From Curvibacter sp. CHRR-16 (GTDB taxonomy: Bacteria; Pseudomonadota; Gammaproteobacteria; Burkholderiales; Burkholderiaceae_C): 64,000 nt of DNA. How positions within the stretch are numbered: the stretch's first letter is position 1; the number at the start of each line of letters is the position of its first letter. Shown here one piece after another: positions 50,708-60,420 of this stretch. Made by a program: the position numbers and the translations under genes. The notes under the pieces are model-generated. The model saw nothing but the letters and a program-made list of their open reading frames with translations. It had not been told where the DNA came from and searched no databases. The stretch lies in assembly GCF_018474005.1 (NCBI RefSeq), contig NZ_JAHCSH010000005.1, positions 124,001 to 188,000 on the forward strand, given 5' to 3'.

Positions 50708-52867
50708 TTAGAACTTGACGTTAACCCCTACTTGGATCAGGCGTCCTGCACCCGGCACATAGAAGTTGGTGTAAAGGGCATCTGCATAGAGTTTGTTTAG
50801 TGCATTGGTGACATTGCCTTTGATGGTGACCTTCTTGCTGTACTGGTACTCGGTCATCAAATCCAAGGTAGCGTAGCCAGGTACTTTGAACCCGGGGTTG
50901 CGGTTCGGTGTTTGCTCGCTGCGGAAGTTGATGCCTGCACCACTGCGCCATGTTTCATTGAAGCTGTAAGTCGCCCATGCCGATCCACTGTGTACGGGCG
51001 TCATAGATGGGCGTGCACCTTCAAGTTCGCCGGTAGTTGCAGTGTTGGCATCGATCAATGCATCGGGCATCCACATATAGGACGTATAGATTTCCCAGTT
51101 TTTGCCTAATCTGCCTGCGTAATCAAACTCCATACCGGAAGCATGACGCCGACCTGATAGCACCACCTGATTAATATCTGGGTCGGTATTGCGTTCGTTG
51201 TATTTGGTCGAATAGAAAGCAGCCCAGCGCAAGCTGTAGTCATGGTTGGGGCTGTCATATTTACCACCAAATTCGATATTGCGGCTTTTCTCTGGGTCGA
51301 CGCTGACGGTGTCGGCGTTGTAAGAGTAGGTGTCTCCTGATGTGTTGAACGATGTGCCATACGAGGCATAGTAAGACCATTGCTCATTGGGTTGGTACAG
51401 CACTCCAAATCGGTGGCTCCATGCGGATATGGCTTGGCTGTATGTGGCAGTTAAGGCACCTGTGTTTTGGTTGAAGGTGTCGTAGCCGCCACGCATTTTG
51501 TCAAAGCGCAGTCCACCGATCGCCTTCCACTGCTCTGTGAGGTGCACAGTATCTTGGGCGTACAGTCCAAAGTTGTTGGCACGAAAACCGCCGGTTCTAC
51601 TGACTGCGCGGGCGTCTTCATCAACCCAAGCCCCATCGTCTGGTGTTCCAACGCTTGTGTTGGGCTTTCCAGAGATTGGACTTGCTGCATAGACATTTTT
51701 TTCTTCGTATGCAGCATCTATGCCGCTCAACAGCTGATGCTTGTAGCCCCAAGCTTCAAATTCTTTGCTGTAGTCGCTCTGGAAATAAACACCAGCGAGA
51801 TCTTGAATTTTCGTATTGTCTCTGTAAGTACCGCCTTGAATTGATCCACGACCAATTAGCGAGTTATCTGAAATATTGTCTTGCGTAGTGGTATTAATCC
51901 AGCGGTTAGCTGCTGATCTTAAGTCCCGAGTCGACTTGCCAACACGTACTCGTGTGTGTAGCTCGCTGTTGTCTTCAAAGCGGTGAATATTCCCGCCGGT
52001 CAAAAAATTGCCAGTCGTGCGGTTGTAGTCACTGGCCATACCATAGTAATTCGATGGATCAATGTACTGTGCAATGGTGCGTTGTGCGCCACTGTTCACC
52101 CATGGAATACCGTAGTTAATGCCGTTGTTGTTGTTGATGCTGTAGAGGTCGAAGTAATTTTCATCCACCTCACCAATCCCAACTCGGTATTCGATGGCCA
52201 AGCCTTTTTTATCAATTTTGCTCCCAGCGCCGTTGTTATCGGCCTTTGTGACCATCGCATTGATGCGCAGGCCTTCGTTTTCACCCGTCTGGATGTTGAA
52301 GTCACCTGTCACGCGGCGGTAGTTGTGGTTGCCCACCGTGGTATCCACTTCACTTTCATCCCAAGCACGGGCTTTCTTGCTGACTTGGTTGGCTACGCCT
52401 CCCGTAGAGCCGCGGCCAAACAACAGCGAAGCAGAGCCACGCAGCACTTCCACGCGCTCCATGTTGAAGGTATCACGTTCATAAAAGGCGGAGTCGCGTA
52501 TTCCATCAAGGTAAATATCGCCTGCTGCTGCTAAAGAAAAGCCACGCAGTTTGATGTCCTCTTCACCGCCTTCGGACGCTTGGAATGTGATGCCTGCAGT
52601 TTGGTGCAACACATCTTTGAGAGTGTCTTGGTTGCGGTCATTGATGAGCTTCTCTGTCACCACTGTCACAGACTGAGGAATATCACGCAAGGCTTGATTG
52701 CCCTTGCCGATAGTGGTCCTGCGGGCATTAAAAGTGGCCTTGGGGTCTTCATCTTCTTGCGTGCTTTGGTCGGTAATGGTCACTTCGCGCAAAGCTTTGG
52801 GTTCTTCTGCCCAGCTACTATGCCCTGACATCATCAATGCGGCGCCAATTGGGAGAAGTGCGCCCAT
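50708..52867 (-). CDS. TonB-dependent siderophore receptor (Fiu/PiuA-like)
   Basis: Outer-membrane receptor for iron-siderophore uptake. From the ATG at 52867 it has 719 aa: plug domain (about residues 60-160; NQALRDIPQSVTVVTEKL, LRGFSLAAAGDIYLDGIRDSAFYERDTFNMERVEVLRG in pieces) and a 22-strand barrel ending in a C-terminal phenylalanine (GVNVKF). TonB-box-like LREVTITDQ is near the N-terminus. The signal peptide is odd: residues 1-20 lack any positive charge. Just upstream in frame is ATG-TAA-AAA-GTA-GTA-CCG, so a TAA sits at codon 2 of what would be a good signal peptide (see findings). Confidence 0.9.
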   Translation of the reverse strand: MGALLPIGAALMMSGHSSWAEEPKALREVTITDQSTQEDEDPKATFNARRTTIGKGNQALRDIPQSVTVVTEKLINDRNQDTLKDVLHQTAGITFQASEGGEEDIKLRGFSLAAAGDIYLDGIRDSAFYERDTFNMERVEVLRGSASLLFGRGSTGGVANQVSKKARAWDESEVDTTVGNHNYRRVTGDFNIQTGENEGLRINAMVTKADNNGAGSKIDKKGLAIEYRVGIGEVDENYFDLYSINNNNGINYGIPWVNSGAQRTIAQYIDPSNYYGMASDYNRTTGNFLTGGNIHRFEDNSELHTRVRVGKSTRDLRSAANRWINTTTQDNISDNSLIGRGSIQGGTYRDNTKIQDLAGVYFQSDYSKEFEAWGYKHQLLSGIDAAYEEKNVYAASPISGKPNTSVGTPDDGAWVDEDARAVSRTGGFRANNFGLYAQDTVHLTEQWKAIGGLRFDKMRGGYDTFNQNTGALTATYSQAISAWSHRFGVLYQPNEQWSYYASYGTSFNTSGDTYSYNADTVSVDPEKSRNIEFGGKYDSPNHDYSLRWAAFYSTKYNERNTDPDINQVVLSGRRHASGMEFDYAGRLGKNWEIYTSYMWMPDALIDANTATTGELEGARPSMTPVHSGSAWATYSFNETWRSGAGINFRSEQTPNRNPGFKVPGYATLDLMTEYQYSKKVTIKGNVTNALNKLYADALYTNFYVPGAGRLIQVGVNVKF

Positions 52868-52913
52868 CGGTACTACTTTTTACATGCTATTTTTCTGCTA
52901 AGTTGGTAAAAGT

Positions 52914-52932
52914 AGTAATGATAACAATTCTT
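52914..52932. promoter_or_regulatory. Fur-box-like sequence upstream of the iron-uptake unit
   Basis: agtaatgataacaattctt matches the 19-bp Fur consensus (GATAATGATAATCATTATC) at 14 of 19 positions. It lies 47-65 nt upstream of the receptor start, between it and ppsR. This predicts iron repression of receptor, dioxygenase, tonB, exbB and exbD together. Confidence 0.7.
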
Positions 52933-52977
52933 GTTTGTTGCTATGGGCAAACCCTAAATAGGGCTTCGGTATTGCGC

Positions 52978-53799
52978 TCAGTAAATCAACCGTTCTGGAT
53001 GAATTTCTTGCAAGATGGTGGTGGCTATTTCTTCGATGGACTTGGTGGTGGTGGATAGCCAACGAATACCAGCACGGCGCATCATGCTTTCGGCCTCACT
53101 GACTTCGTAGCGGCAGTTTTCTAAAGAGGCATAGCGTGAATTGGGGCGGCGTTCGTTGCGAATTTCTGAAAGTCGCTCTGGCTGAATAGTGAGGCCAAAT
53201 ATTTTGGCTTTGTGGGGTACCAATGCAGGCGGTAACTGACGGCGTTCGAAGTCCTCGGGAATCAATGGGTAGTTGGATGCTTTGAGTCCATACTGCATGG
53301 CCAAGTAAAGCGAAGTAGGAGTTTTTCCGCTGCGACTGACACCTACAAGAATGACATCGCTGACCTCCAAGTCACGGTTGCTTTGGCCATCGTCGTGTGC
53401 CAGTGCGTAGTTAATTGCCTCGATCCGCGCGTTGTATTCCTTGCTTTTGCTGGCATCGCTGAAACGGCCAATGCGGTGGTTGGATTTGATGTGCAGCTCG
53501 TTTTCCAGTGGTGTCACGAATGTGGCAAACATGTCCAGCAGCATGCCTTTACAGCCTTGCTGGATGACACGCACCACATCCATGTCGACCAAAGTAGTAA
53601 AAACAATAGGCCGATTGCCATCAATGTCGGCTGCATGATTGATTTGCCGCACTGCTTGGTGTGCTTTCTCTACGGTGTCGGTAAACGGTAGGCGCACGTG
53701 ACGCATTTCGGCTTCGAATTGCGCCAGTATGGCGTTGCCAAAAGTCTCGGCGGTAATGCCAGTGCCGTCAGAGATAAAAAATACGGTGCGATGGGCCAT
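52978..53799 (-). CDS. ppsR: PEP synthase regulatory protein PpsR (bifunctional kinase/pyrophosphorylase)
   Basis: Controls PEP synthase by ADP-dependent phosphorylation and phosphate-dependent dephosphorylation. From the ATG at 53799 ([22 protein letters not shown]) it has 273 aa; the open frame further upstream has no family sequence. The P-loop [16 protein letters not shown] and the C-terminal [29 protein letters not shown] are typical of the DUF299 family. It is divergent from ppsA, its target, with 169 nt between the start codons. Confidence 0.95.
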   Translation of the reverse strand: MAHRTVFFISDGTGITAETFGNAILAQFEAEMRHVRLPFTDTVEKAHQAVRQINHAADIDGNRPIVFTTLVDMDVVRVIQQGCKGMLLDMFATFVTPLENELHIKSNHRIGRFSDASKSKEYNARIEAINYALAHDDGQSNRDLEVSDVILVGVSRSGKTPTSLYLAMQYGLKASNYPLIPEDFERRQLPPALVPHKAKIFGLTIQPERLSEIRNERRPNSRYASLENCRYEVSEAESMMRRAGIRWLSTTTKSIEEIATTILQEIHPERLIY

Positions 53800-53968
53800 A
53801 GCAAGAAAAAAGACGATTACAAAGTTGCGCCAAGCATAGTGCATGCAAGGCCCTACAATCGCTGGGTTTGGCGTGATTACCAAGTGGTTACATAAGCCCA
53901 CAAGAGCAACAACAGGCGCGTTTCCGTGGTAGGCCGCAGTACCGGTTTTTAAACTCTGGAGCATCCTT

Positions 53969-56362
53969 ATGTCACAACGCATCAGTCCTACTGAGCTGGT
54001 TATTCCTTTCGAGCGCCTGCGCATGTCAGACGTCGAAGTAGTGGGCGGTAAAAACGCCAGCTTGGGCGAGATGATTGCCAACCTGCCCCAAGGCGTGAAA
54101 GTGCCTACAGGCTTTGCCACGACGGCGCACGCATTTCGGGAATTTTTGGCCCACGACGGCTTGGCTGATCGCATCAGCAAGCGTCTGGCTGCCTTGGATA
54201 CCGAAGACGTTCGCGCTTTGGCGGAGGCTGGTGCAGAAATCCGTTCATGGGTCGAGGCTCAACCTTTCCCTGCTGATTTGGAAAAAGCCATTCGCGATGC
54301 ATTTGCCACTCTCGCAGGTGACAATCTGCAAGCTTCTTTTGCAGTCCGTTCCTCGGCTACTGCCGAAGATTTGCCCGATGCATCGTTTGCTGGGCAGCAG
54401 GAAACTTTCCTCAACGTAGTCGGCATCGAAGACGTGCTACACAAGATGAAGGAAGTGTTCGCATCCCTGTACAACGACCGCGCCATCAGCTACCGCGTGC
54501 ACAAGGGCTTTGCCCACGATGTGGTGGCCTTGAGTGCCGGTGTGCAGCGCATGGTGCGCTCGGACTTGGGCGCAGCCGGTGTGATGTTCACTATCGACAC
54601 CGAGTCGGGCTTTGACCAAGTGGTTTTCATCACGGCCAGTTACGGTTTGGGTGAGACGGTGGTGCAAGGTGCTGTGAACCCGGACGAGTTCTACGTGCAC
54701 AAGCCCATGCTCAAGGCAGGCAAGAAAGCCCTGATTCGCCGCAACCTGGGTTCCAAGCTGATCCAAATGGTGTTCAGCAGCCCCGAAGAAAAAGCGGCTT
54801 CTGGCAAGCTGGTGAAAACCGTGGATGTGCCCGCAGAGCAGCGCAACCGCTATAGCCTCACCGATGCAGAAGTGCAGCAACTGGCCCAGTACGCTCTGGT
54901 GATTGAGCAGCACTATGGTCGTCCGATGGATATCGAGTGGGGTAAAGACGGTGTCGATGGACAGTTATACATCCTGCAAGCTCGCCCAGAAACTGTGAAG
55001 AGCCAGTCAGCTGGCCAAGCCGAACTGCGCTACAAGCTCAAGGGCAAAGGCGCTGTGCTAGCCGAGGGTCGTGCTATTGGTCAAAAAATCGGCACTGGCC
55101 CAGTGCGCGTGATCGACAACATAGCCGAAATGGACAAGGTGCAAGCTGGCGATATTTTGGTTACCGACATGACAGATCCCAACTGGGAGCCTGTCATGAA
55201 GCGTGCTAGCGCCATCGTCACCAACCGCGGCGGTCGCACTTGCCATGCAGCCATCATCGCGCGTGAATTGGGCATCCCCGCCGTGGTGGGGTGCGGCGAC
55301 GCGACCGAGACGTTGAAAGAAGGTACGCTGGTCACCGTGAGTTGTGCTGAAGGCGACACCGGCATGATTTACGACGGCATTTTGGAAATGGAAGTGACCG
55401 AAGTACAGCGCGGTGCCATGCCCGAGATCGACGTCAAGATCATGATGAACGTGGGTAACCCCCAGTTGGCTTTCGATTTCTGCCAATTGCCCAACCAAGG
55501 TGTGGGTTTGGCCCGCTTGGAGTTCATCATCAACAACAACATCGGTGTGCACCCCAAAGCCATTTTGGACTACCCCAATGTGGATGCTGATCTGAAAAAG
55601 GCAGTGGAGTCCGTCGCCCGTGGCCATGCTTCGCCCCGTGCTTTCTACGTGGATCGCGTAGCCGAAGGAGTGGCAACGATTGCTGCGGCATTCTGGCCCA
55701 AGCCGGTGATCGTGCGTTTGTCTGACTTCAAGAGCAACGAATACCGCAAGCTCATTGGCGGCAGTCGCTACGAGCCCGAGGAAGAAAACCCCATGCTGGG
55801 TTTCCGTGGTGCAGCGCGCTACATCAGTGAAGACTTCGGCGAAGCCTTTGCCATGGAGTGTGAAGCCTTGCAGCGCGTGCGCAACGAAATGGGCCTGACC
55901 AACGTCCAAGTGATGGTGCCGTTTGTGCGCACCTTGCCGCAAGCCAAGCGCGTGACCGAGTTGCTGGCCAAGCATGGTCTGCGCCGTGGTGAGAATGACC
56001 TCAAGATCGTCATGATGTGCGAAGTGCCTAGCAACGCGATTTTGGCCGACCAGTTCTTGGAGTTCTTTGATGGCTTCTCCATCGGCTCCAACGACTTGAC
56101 CCAGCTGTCCTTGGGCTTGGATCGCGACTCTGGCATGGAGTTGCTGGCTGCTGACTTTGATGAGCGTGACCCTGCGGTTAAGAAGCTGATCAGCCTGGCC
56201 ATCGAGGCATGCCGCAAGCAAGGCAAGTACGTGGGCATCTGCGGCCAAGGCCCCAGCGACCACCCCGACTTTGCCCTGTGGTTGGAAGAGCAGGGCATTG
56301 CCTCTATCTCTCTCAACCCCGACTCGGTGGTGGAGACTTGGCAGAAGCTGGCAGCCAAGTAA
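53969..56362 (+). CDS. ppsA: Phosphoenolpyruvate synthase
   Basis: Converts pyruvate and ATP to PEP, AMP and phosphate for gluconeogenesis. The 797-aa protein has the N-terminal ATP-binding domain ([31 protein letters not shown]), the swivelling domain with catalytic His426 in [15 protein letters not shown], and the C-terminal PEP-binding barrel with [16 protein letters not shown] and the proton-donor Cys in [12 protein letters not shown]. The ATG has weak GGAG upstream. It is divergent from its regulator ppsR. A terminator follows 49 nt after the stop. Confidence 0.97.
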   Translation: MSQRISPTELVIPFERLRMSDVEVVGGKNASLGEMIANLPQGVKVPTGFATTAHAFREFLAHDGLADRISKRLAALDTEDVRALAEAGAEIRSWVEAQPFPADLEKAIRDAFATLAGDNLQASFAVRSSATAEDLPDASFAGQQETFLNVVGIEDVLHKMKEVFASLYNDRAISYRVHKGFAHDVVALSAGVQRMVRSDLGAAGVMFTIDTESGFDQVVFITASYGLGETVVQGAVNPDEFYVHKPMLKAGKKALIRRNLGSKLIQMVFSSPEEKAASGKLVKTVDVPAEQRNRYSLTDAEVQQLAQYALVIEQHYGRPMDIEWGKDGVDGQLYILQARPETVKSQSAGQAELRYKLKGKGAVLAEGRAIGQKIGTGPVRVIDNIAEMDKVQAGDILVTDMTDPNWEPVMKRASAIVTNRGGRTCHAAIIARELGIPAVVGCGDATETLKEGTLVTVSCAEGDTGMIYDGILEMEVTEVQRGAMPEIDVKIMMNVGNPQLAFDFCQLPNQGVGLARLEFIINNNIGVHPKAILDYPNVDADLKKAVESVARGHASPRAFYVDRVAEGVATIAAAFWPKPVIVRLSDFKSNEYRKLIGGSRYEPEEENPMLGFRGAARYISEDFGEAFAMECEALQRVRNEMGLTNVQVMVPFVRTLPQAKRVTELLAKHGLRRGENDLKIVMMCEVPSNAILADQFLEFFDGFSIGSNDLTQLSLGLDRDSGMELLAADFDERDPAVKKLISLAIEACRKQGKYVGICGQGPSDHPDFALWLEEQGIASISLNPDSVVETWQKLAAK

Positions 56363-56410
56363 GGCGGATATGCCATGCAAGGCGCACTTTGCCTTGCTGT
56401 GCGAGAGACT

Positions 56411-56438
56411 AAAAACGGAGCGTGTAGCTCCGTTTTTT
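56411..56438. terminator. Shared terminator between convergent ppsA and EamA gene
   Basis: ACGGAGC / GCTCCGT with loop GTGTA, preceded by five A and followed by seven T, so it can act in both directions. It ends ppsA (plus) and the EamA-family gene (minus), whose stop codon begins at 56438. Confidence 0.85.
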
Positions 56439-57415
56439 TATGCTGCGCTCTTACTGCGCTGAGGGAGGGTGGCCAGTACCACCCCGAGCAGTGCTAAGCC
56501 AAAAGCAATGAGGTCGGTGCTTTGCAGGTGCTCGCCTAGCACAGCCACTCCAATAATGGCTGCTGATATGGGCAGCATCACCATGAACACCCCCGCTCTA
56601 GCTGCGGGCACGGAGTGCAGGCCTGACATCCAAAGCCAGACCGTGCCGATGCTGGCCGCCCAAGCGTAAAAGACCAGCAACAACCAGCTACCCCAGTGGA
56701 TGTGTTGCCATTGGAAATCCCAAGCAAACCAAAGTCCTAAGGGGGTCATGAGCGCCAAGCCCCAGAGGTTGATCAAGGCTGTTATGCGCTTGGGAGACAA
56801 ACTGCCAGTGAGTTTTTTTCCAATCACTGCATAAGCGGCTTCGCAGACCACGGCGGCAAATACCAGTACGTTGCCCCAAATAGGCAGTGGCACCCCAAAA
56901 AAAGCCTCTGAGGCAGATGCAGCTTGCTGTGCATGCTCCTGTTTTGATAGCGCGAGCAGTCCAATTCCTAAGGCCGCGCAGCCAATGGCCATGGCGATGC
57001 GAGGGGTGATGCGTTCACGCAGAAAGACCCCACTGAGAACGGCCACCACAGCCGGAATGCTGGACATGATGACTCCTGCTGATAAGGCCGTGGTCATGCT
57101 CACCCCAAACAGCATGCAAATGGAGAACAGGAAATTACCAAAGAAAGACTCGAAAAACAGCAGTTGTTTGGTTCGACGGCTTAACGGGGGTTCACTGCTG
57201 GGTTTTTTCAACCATGGCAGCATGGCCACAGCAGCTATTCCAAAACGCAACCAAGCGAGCAAAAACACCGGCAATGCAGCCACCAAGGGTTTGGACAAAG
57301 CAACATAGCTGCCTACCAAGGCCATGCTGCTGGCTAAGCAGACATAGGCCAGCCATGTTTGGGGGGGAGGACGCGAAGAGGTGCGCGAAAGCATGGGCAG
57401 GTTGTTGTGATCCAT
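56438..57415 (-). CDS. EamA/DMT-family transporter (drug/metabolite exporter)
   Basis: A 325-aa inner-membrane protein with ten predicted helices in two EamA repeats (MALVGSYVALSKPLVAALPVFLLAWLRF in pieces; LINLWGLALMTPLGLWFAW). The N-terminal 20 residues are polar. The substrate is unknown; members export amino acids, bases or sugars. Possible starts are the ATG at 57415 or at 57394 (MLSRTSSRPPPQTW). A repeat-like stretch (56935-56982) lies in its coding region. Confidence 0.88.
   Translation of the reverse strand: MDHNNLPMLSRTSSRPPPQTWLAYVCLASSMALVGSYVALSKPLVAALPVFLLAWLRFGIAAVAMLPWLKKPSSEPPLSRRTKQLLFFESFFGNFLFSICMLFGVSMTTALSAGVIMSSIPAVVAVLSGVFLRERITPRIAMAIGCAALGIGLLALSKQEHAQQAASASEAFFGVPLPIWGNVLVFAAVVCEAAYAVIGKKLTGSLSPKRITALINLWGLALMTPLGLWFAWDFQWQHIHWGSWLLLVFYAWAASIGTVWLWMSGLHSVPAARAGVFMVMLPISAAIIGVAVLGEHLQSTDLIAFGLALLGVVLATLPQRSKSAA
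56935..56982 (+). repeat. Possible degenerate copy of the dispersed repeat in the EamA gene
   Basis: It shares the 12-mer GTTTTGATAGCG with copy 1 and a following CAGTCC/CAGCCC, then ends GCGCAGCC. The left part (GCTCCT instead of GCTATA) and the centre are altered, so chance similarity is not excluded. Confidence 0.3.
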
Positions 57416-57543
57416 CAAATAGGGCAGCTTACACCATGCTCAGGGTGGGTTTTGGTGAGGCTGCAAGCCCTTGGAGTGCTGTTACAGTGGGTTCTGCGGT
57501 GCGGCTGGCACGCACCGTGCAAGGGACAATCCGGGAGCATGAC

Positions 57544-58911
57544 ATGACAGACAAGAAATCCATGAGCTTCAACGATTTGGAGCAGTGGCTCAATGAACGC
57601 CGCGTCACCGAAGTAGAGTGTTTGGTGCCAGACTTGACGGGGGTTGCGCGCGGAAAAATTTTGCCACGCGGCAAGTTCACCGAAGACCGCGGCATGCGCT
57701 TGCCGCAAGGCATTGTGGCGATGGGGGTGACGGGCGAGTTTCCTGCCAGCGGCCCCTACTACGATGTGGTCGATCCCACAGATCGTGATATGCAGTTGCG
57801 GCCCGACCCCAGTACCGTGCGCATCGTGCCATGGGCTACCGATCCGACGGCGCAGGTGATCCACGACTGCTTCGACCACCAAGGCAATTTGGTTCCGTAC
57901 GCGCCCCGCAGCGTGCTGCGCCGGGTGTGCGATTTGTACGAAGCCGAGGGTTTGATTCCGGTGGTGGCCCCCGAGTTGGAGTTTTATCTCACAGCCCGCA
58001 ATACCGATCCCAACACGCTACTGCATGCACCCATTGGCCGCAGCGGACGTGCCGAGACATCCCGGCAGGCGTACAGCATTGACGCTGTGAACGAGTTTGA
58101 CCCGCTGTTCGAGGAGATCTATGAGTTCAGCGACAAGATGGAGCTCAATGTCGATACGCTGATCCATGAAGTGGGGGCAGGGCAGATGGAGATCAACTTC
58201 TTCCATGCCCACCCATTGGGGCTTGCTGATGAAGTTTTCTTCTTCAAGCGCATGGTTCGCGAAGCGGCGCTGCGCCACGACATGTACGCCACCTTCATGG
58301 CCAAACCGATTGCGGGTGAACCAGGCAGTGCGATGCACATCCACCAAAGCATTGTGGACAAGGCGACGGGGCGTAACCTGTTCAGCAACGAAGACGGTAG
58401 CCCGTCGGATGCGTTTATGCACTACATCGGTGGTTTGCAACGCTACGTGCCACCTGCCATGGCCTTGGTGGCCCCGTATGTGAACAGCTACCGCCGCCTG
58501 TCCCGCAAAACGGCAGCCCCCATCAACATCGAGTGGGGCTACGACAACCGCACTGTGGGCATTCGCTCCCCCATTTCCACGCCCCAAGCGCGGCGGGTGG
58601 AGAACCGGGTGATTGGGGCCGATGCCAACCCCTACGTGGCCATGGCCATGACGCTGGCCTGCGGTTACTTGGGCTTGAAAAACAAGCTCAAACCCAAGCC
58701 GGAAATGAAGGGCGATGCCTACTTGTCACCCTATGCTTTGCCACGCAGTTTGGGCGAGGCACTCGATTGGTTGCGCCGTGAGACTGATTTGCAGGAAGTG
58801 CTGGGCCAAGAGTTCATCACGGTCTACACCGAGATCAAGGAGCTGGAGTTTGAGGAATTCATGATGGTGATTTCCCCTTGGGAGCGCGAGCACTTGTTGC
58901 TGCATGTTTGA
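57544..58911 (+). CDS. puuA: Glutamine synthetase-family gamma-glutamylpolyamine synthetase (PuuA-like)
   Basis: ATP-dependent ligase that in PuuA relatives joins glutamate to putrescine. It has 455 aa from the ATG at 57544 (MTDKKSMSFNDLEQWL). The glutamine-synthetase fold is visible: VPDLTGVARGKILPR, the metal/ATP region LVPYAPRSVLRRV, VGAGQMEINF, GSAMHIHQSIVD and NPYVAMAM. It lacks the Tyr adenylylation segment of GlnA. Neighbouring transaminase and polyamine transporter genes support a putrescine role. The upstream open frame is not homologous and is rejected. The next gene starts 27 nt downstream. Confidence 0.88.
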   Translation: MTDKKSMSFNDLEQWLNERRVTEVECLVPDLTGVARGKILPRGKFTEDRGMRLPQGIVAMGVTGEFPASGPYYDVVDPTDRDMQLRPDPSTVRIVPWATDPTAQVIHDCFDHQGNLVPYAPRSVLRRVCDLYEAEGLIPVVAPELEFYLTARNTDPNTLLHAPIGRSGRAETSRQAYSIDAVNEFDPLFEEIYEFSDKMELNVDTLIHEVGAGQMEINFFHAHPLGLADEVFFFKRMVREAALRHDMYATFMAKPIAGEPGSAMHIHQSIVDKATGRNLFSNEDGSPSDAFMHYIGGLQRYVPPAMALVAPYVNSYRRLSRKTAAPINIEWGYDNRTVGIRSPISTPQARRVENRVIGADANPYVAMAMTLACGYLGLKNKLKPKPEMKGDAYLSPYALPRSLGEALDWLRRETDLQEVLGQEFITVYTEIKELEFEEFMMVISPWEREHLLLHV

Positions 58912-58938
58912 TCCCAGCCAGTCAACGAAAGCCACACC

Positions 58939-60345
58939 ATGACCAACCCTATGCACACCCCCAGTATTCAAGAGCTCGATAGTGCCCACTATTTGCACCC
59001 TTTCACGGATTTCAAAGACCTCTCGGGCCGCGGTGCCAAGGTGGTGACCCGCGCTGAGGGGATTTATGTGTGGGACTCCGAAGGCCACCAACTGCTCGAT
59101 GCCATGAGCGGGCTGTGGTGTGTGAATGTGGGCTACGGACGGCGAGAGTTGGCCCAGGCGGCGTTCGACCAGATGCTCAAGCTGCCGTACTACAACAGCT
59201 TTTTCCAAACCACCAACGAACCTGCTGTGCGCTTGGCGGCCCGTTTGGCCAGCTTGGCACCCAAGGTGGGCGATCGCTCTTTCAACCACGTTTTCTACAG
59301 CAGCAGCGGCAGCGAGAGCAATGACAGCAACGTGCGCATGGTGCGTCGTTATTGGGATTTGCTCGGTCAGCCCCAGCGCAAGGTCATCATCAGCCGCCAC
59401 AACGCCTACCACGGCAGCACCATGGCAGGGGCGTCTCTGGGGGGTATGTCGGGCATGCATGCGCAAGGCGATTTACCCATACCGAACATCGTGCACATCG
59501 ATCAACCCTATTACTTGGACAAGCGCCAAGAGGGGGAAAGTGAGGCTGATTTTGGTTTGCGCTCAGCGCGCTGGCTGGAAGACAAGATTCTGGAAATCGG
59601 CCCCGACAAAGTGGCAGCCTTTATTGCAGAGCCTGTGCAAGGTGCCGGTGGCGTCATCATCCCTCCTGCCAGCTATTGGCCCGAGATCCAGCGCATTGTC
59701 GATAAGTACGGCATCTTGCTCATCAGCGACGAAGTGATTTGTGCCTTTGGTCGTTTGGGCTACTGGTTTGCCTACGAGCGCTTTGGTTACAAGCCCGATT
59801 TGGTGACCTTTGCCAAAGGCATTACCAGTGGCTACATCCCATTGGGTGGGGTGATGGTGGGCAACCGCGTGGCCGAGGTGCTGATAGAGAAGGGTGGGGA
59901 ATTCAATCACGGCTACACCTACAGTGGCCACCCAGTAGCGTGCGCAGTGGCTTTGGCCAACTTGGACATCATGGAGCGGGAGCAACTGCCGCAAAAAGTG
60001 CGTGGTGAACTGGGCGCCTATTTCGCCAGTCGCTATGCCGAGCTCAATGCCCATCCGCTCGTAGCCATGGCGCAAACCTGTGGTTTTGTGGGTGGTTTTG
60101 TGCTGGTTAAAAACAGCACCACTTTGGAGCGCTTTGCACCAGACTTGTCGGTGGGCATGGTGTGTCGCCGTTTCTGTTTTGAGAACGGACTCATCATGCG
60201 TGCGGTGGGAGACCGCATGATCGTGGCCCCTCCTTTGGTGATGACGCCGACCGATATCGATGAACTGATGCGTCGCATATTTTTGGTGCTGGATTTGACG
60301 CAAAAAGAGCTGCAGCGCTTGGGTTGGCTGTCCGAGTCCCTATAA
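58939..60345 (+). CDS. spuC: Class III aminotransferase, putrescine-pyruvate type (SpuC-like)
   Basis: PLP enzyme expected to move an amino group from putrescine (or beta-alanine-like amines) to pyruvate. The 468-aa protein has the class III pattern: YVWDSEGHQLLDAMSGLWCVNVG, HNAYHGSTMAGASLGG, ISDEVICAFGRLG and the PLP lysine Lys293 in TFAKGITSGYIPLGG. It lies 27 nt after puuA and next to the polyamine transporter, so it is likely part of a polyamine-use operon. A promoter-like TATAAT overlaps its stop codon. Confidence 0.88.
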   Translation: MTNPMHTPSIQELDSAHYLHPFTDFKDLSGRGAKVVTRAEGIYVWDSEGHQLLDAMSGLWCVNVGYGRRELAQAAFDQMLKLPYYNSFFQTTNEPAVRLAARLASLAPKVGDRSFNHVFYSSSGSESNDSNVRMVRRYWDLLGQPQRKVIISRHNAYHGSTMAGASLGGMSGMHAQGDLPIPNIVHIDQPYYLDKRQEGESEADFGLRSARWLEDKILEIGPDKVAAFIAEPVQGAGGVIIPPASYWPEIQRIVDKYGILLISDEVICAFGRLGYWFAYERFGYKPDLVTFAKGITSGYIPLGGVMVGNRVAEVLIEKGGEFNHGYTYSGHPVACAVALANLDIMEREQLPQKVRGELGAYFASRYAELNAHPLVAMAQTCGFVGGFVLVKNSTTLERFAPDLSVGMVCRRFCFENGLIMRAVGDRMIVAPPLVMTPTDIDELMRRIFLVLDLTQKELQRLGWLSESL

Positions 60346-60346
60346 T
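60341..60346 (+). promoter_or_regulatory. Candidate -10 element of a potF promoter
   Basis: A perfect TATAAT overlaps the spuC stop codon (60343-60345), with a weak -35-like TTGGGT at 60319-60324 (16-nt spacing). It would start a transcript just before the hairpin at 60356. The -35 matches at only three of six positions. Confidence 0.35.
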
Positions 60347-60355
60347 CTTTTGCGG

Positions 60356-60395
60356 GTCTGTTTTTTGCTATCAAAAAACGGACTTTTCCTTTTTT
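60356..60395 (+). terminator. Hairpin with T-runs between spuC and potF
   Basis: GTCTGTTTTTTG (60356-60367) pairs with CAAAAAACGGAC (60372-60383) around CTAT, with one G:T pair, and is followed by TTTTCCTTTTTT. It could terminate the puuA-spuC transcript, or act as a 5' stem if transcription starts at the TATAAT. It shares the core TTTTGATAGC (minus strand) with the dispersed repeat family. Confidence 0.6.
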
Positions 60396-60420
60396 AACGT
60401 TGTCTGGAGATTGACTCACC

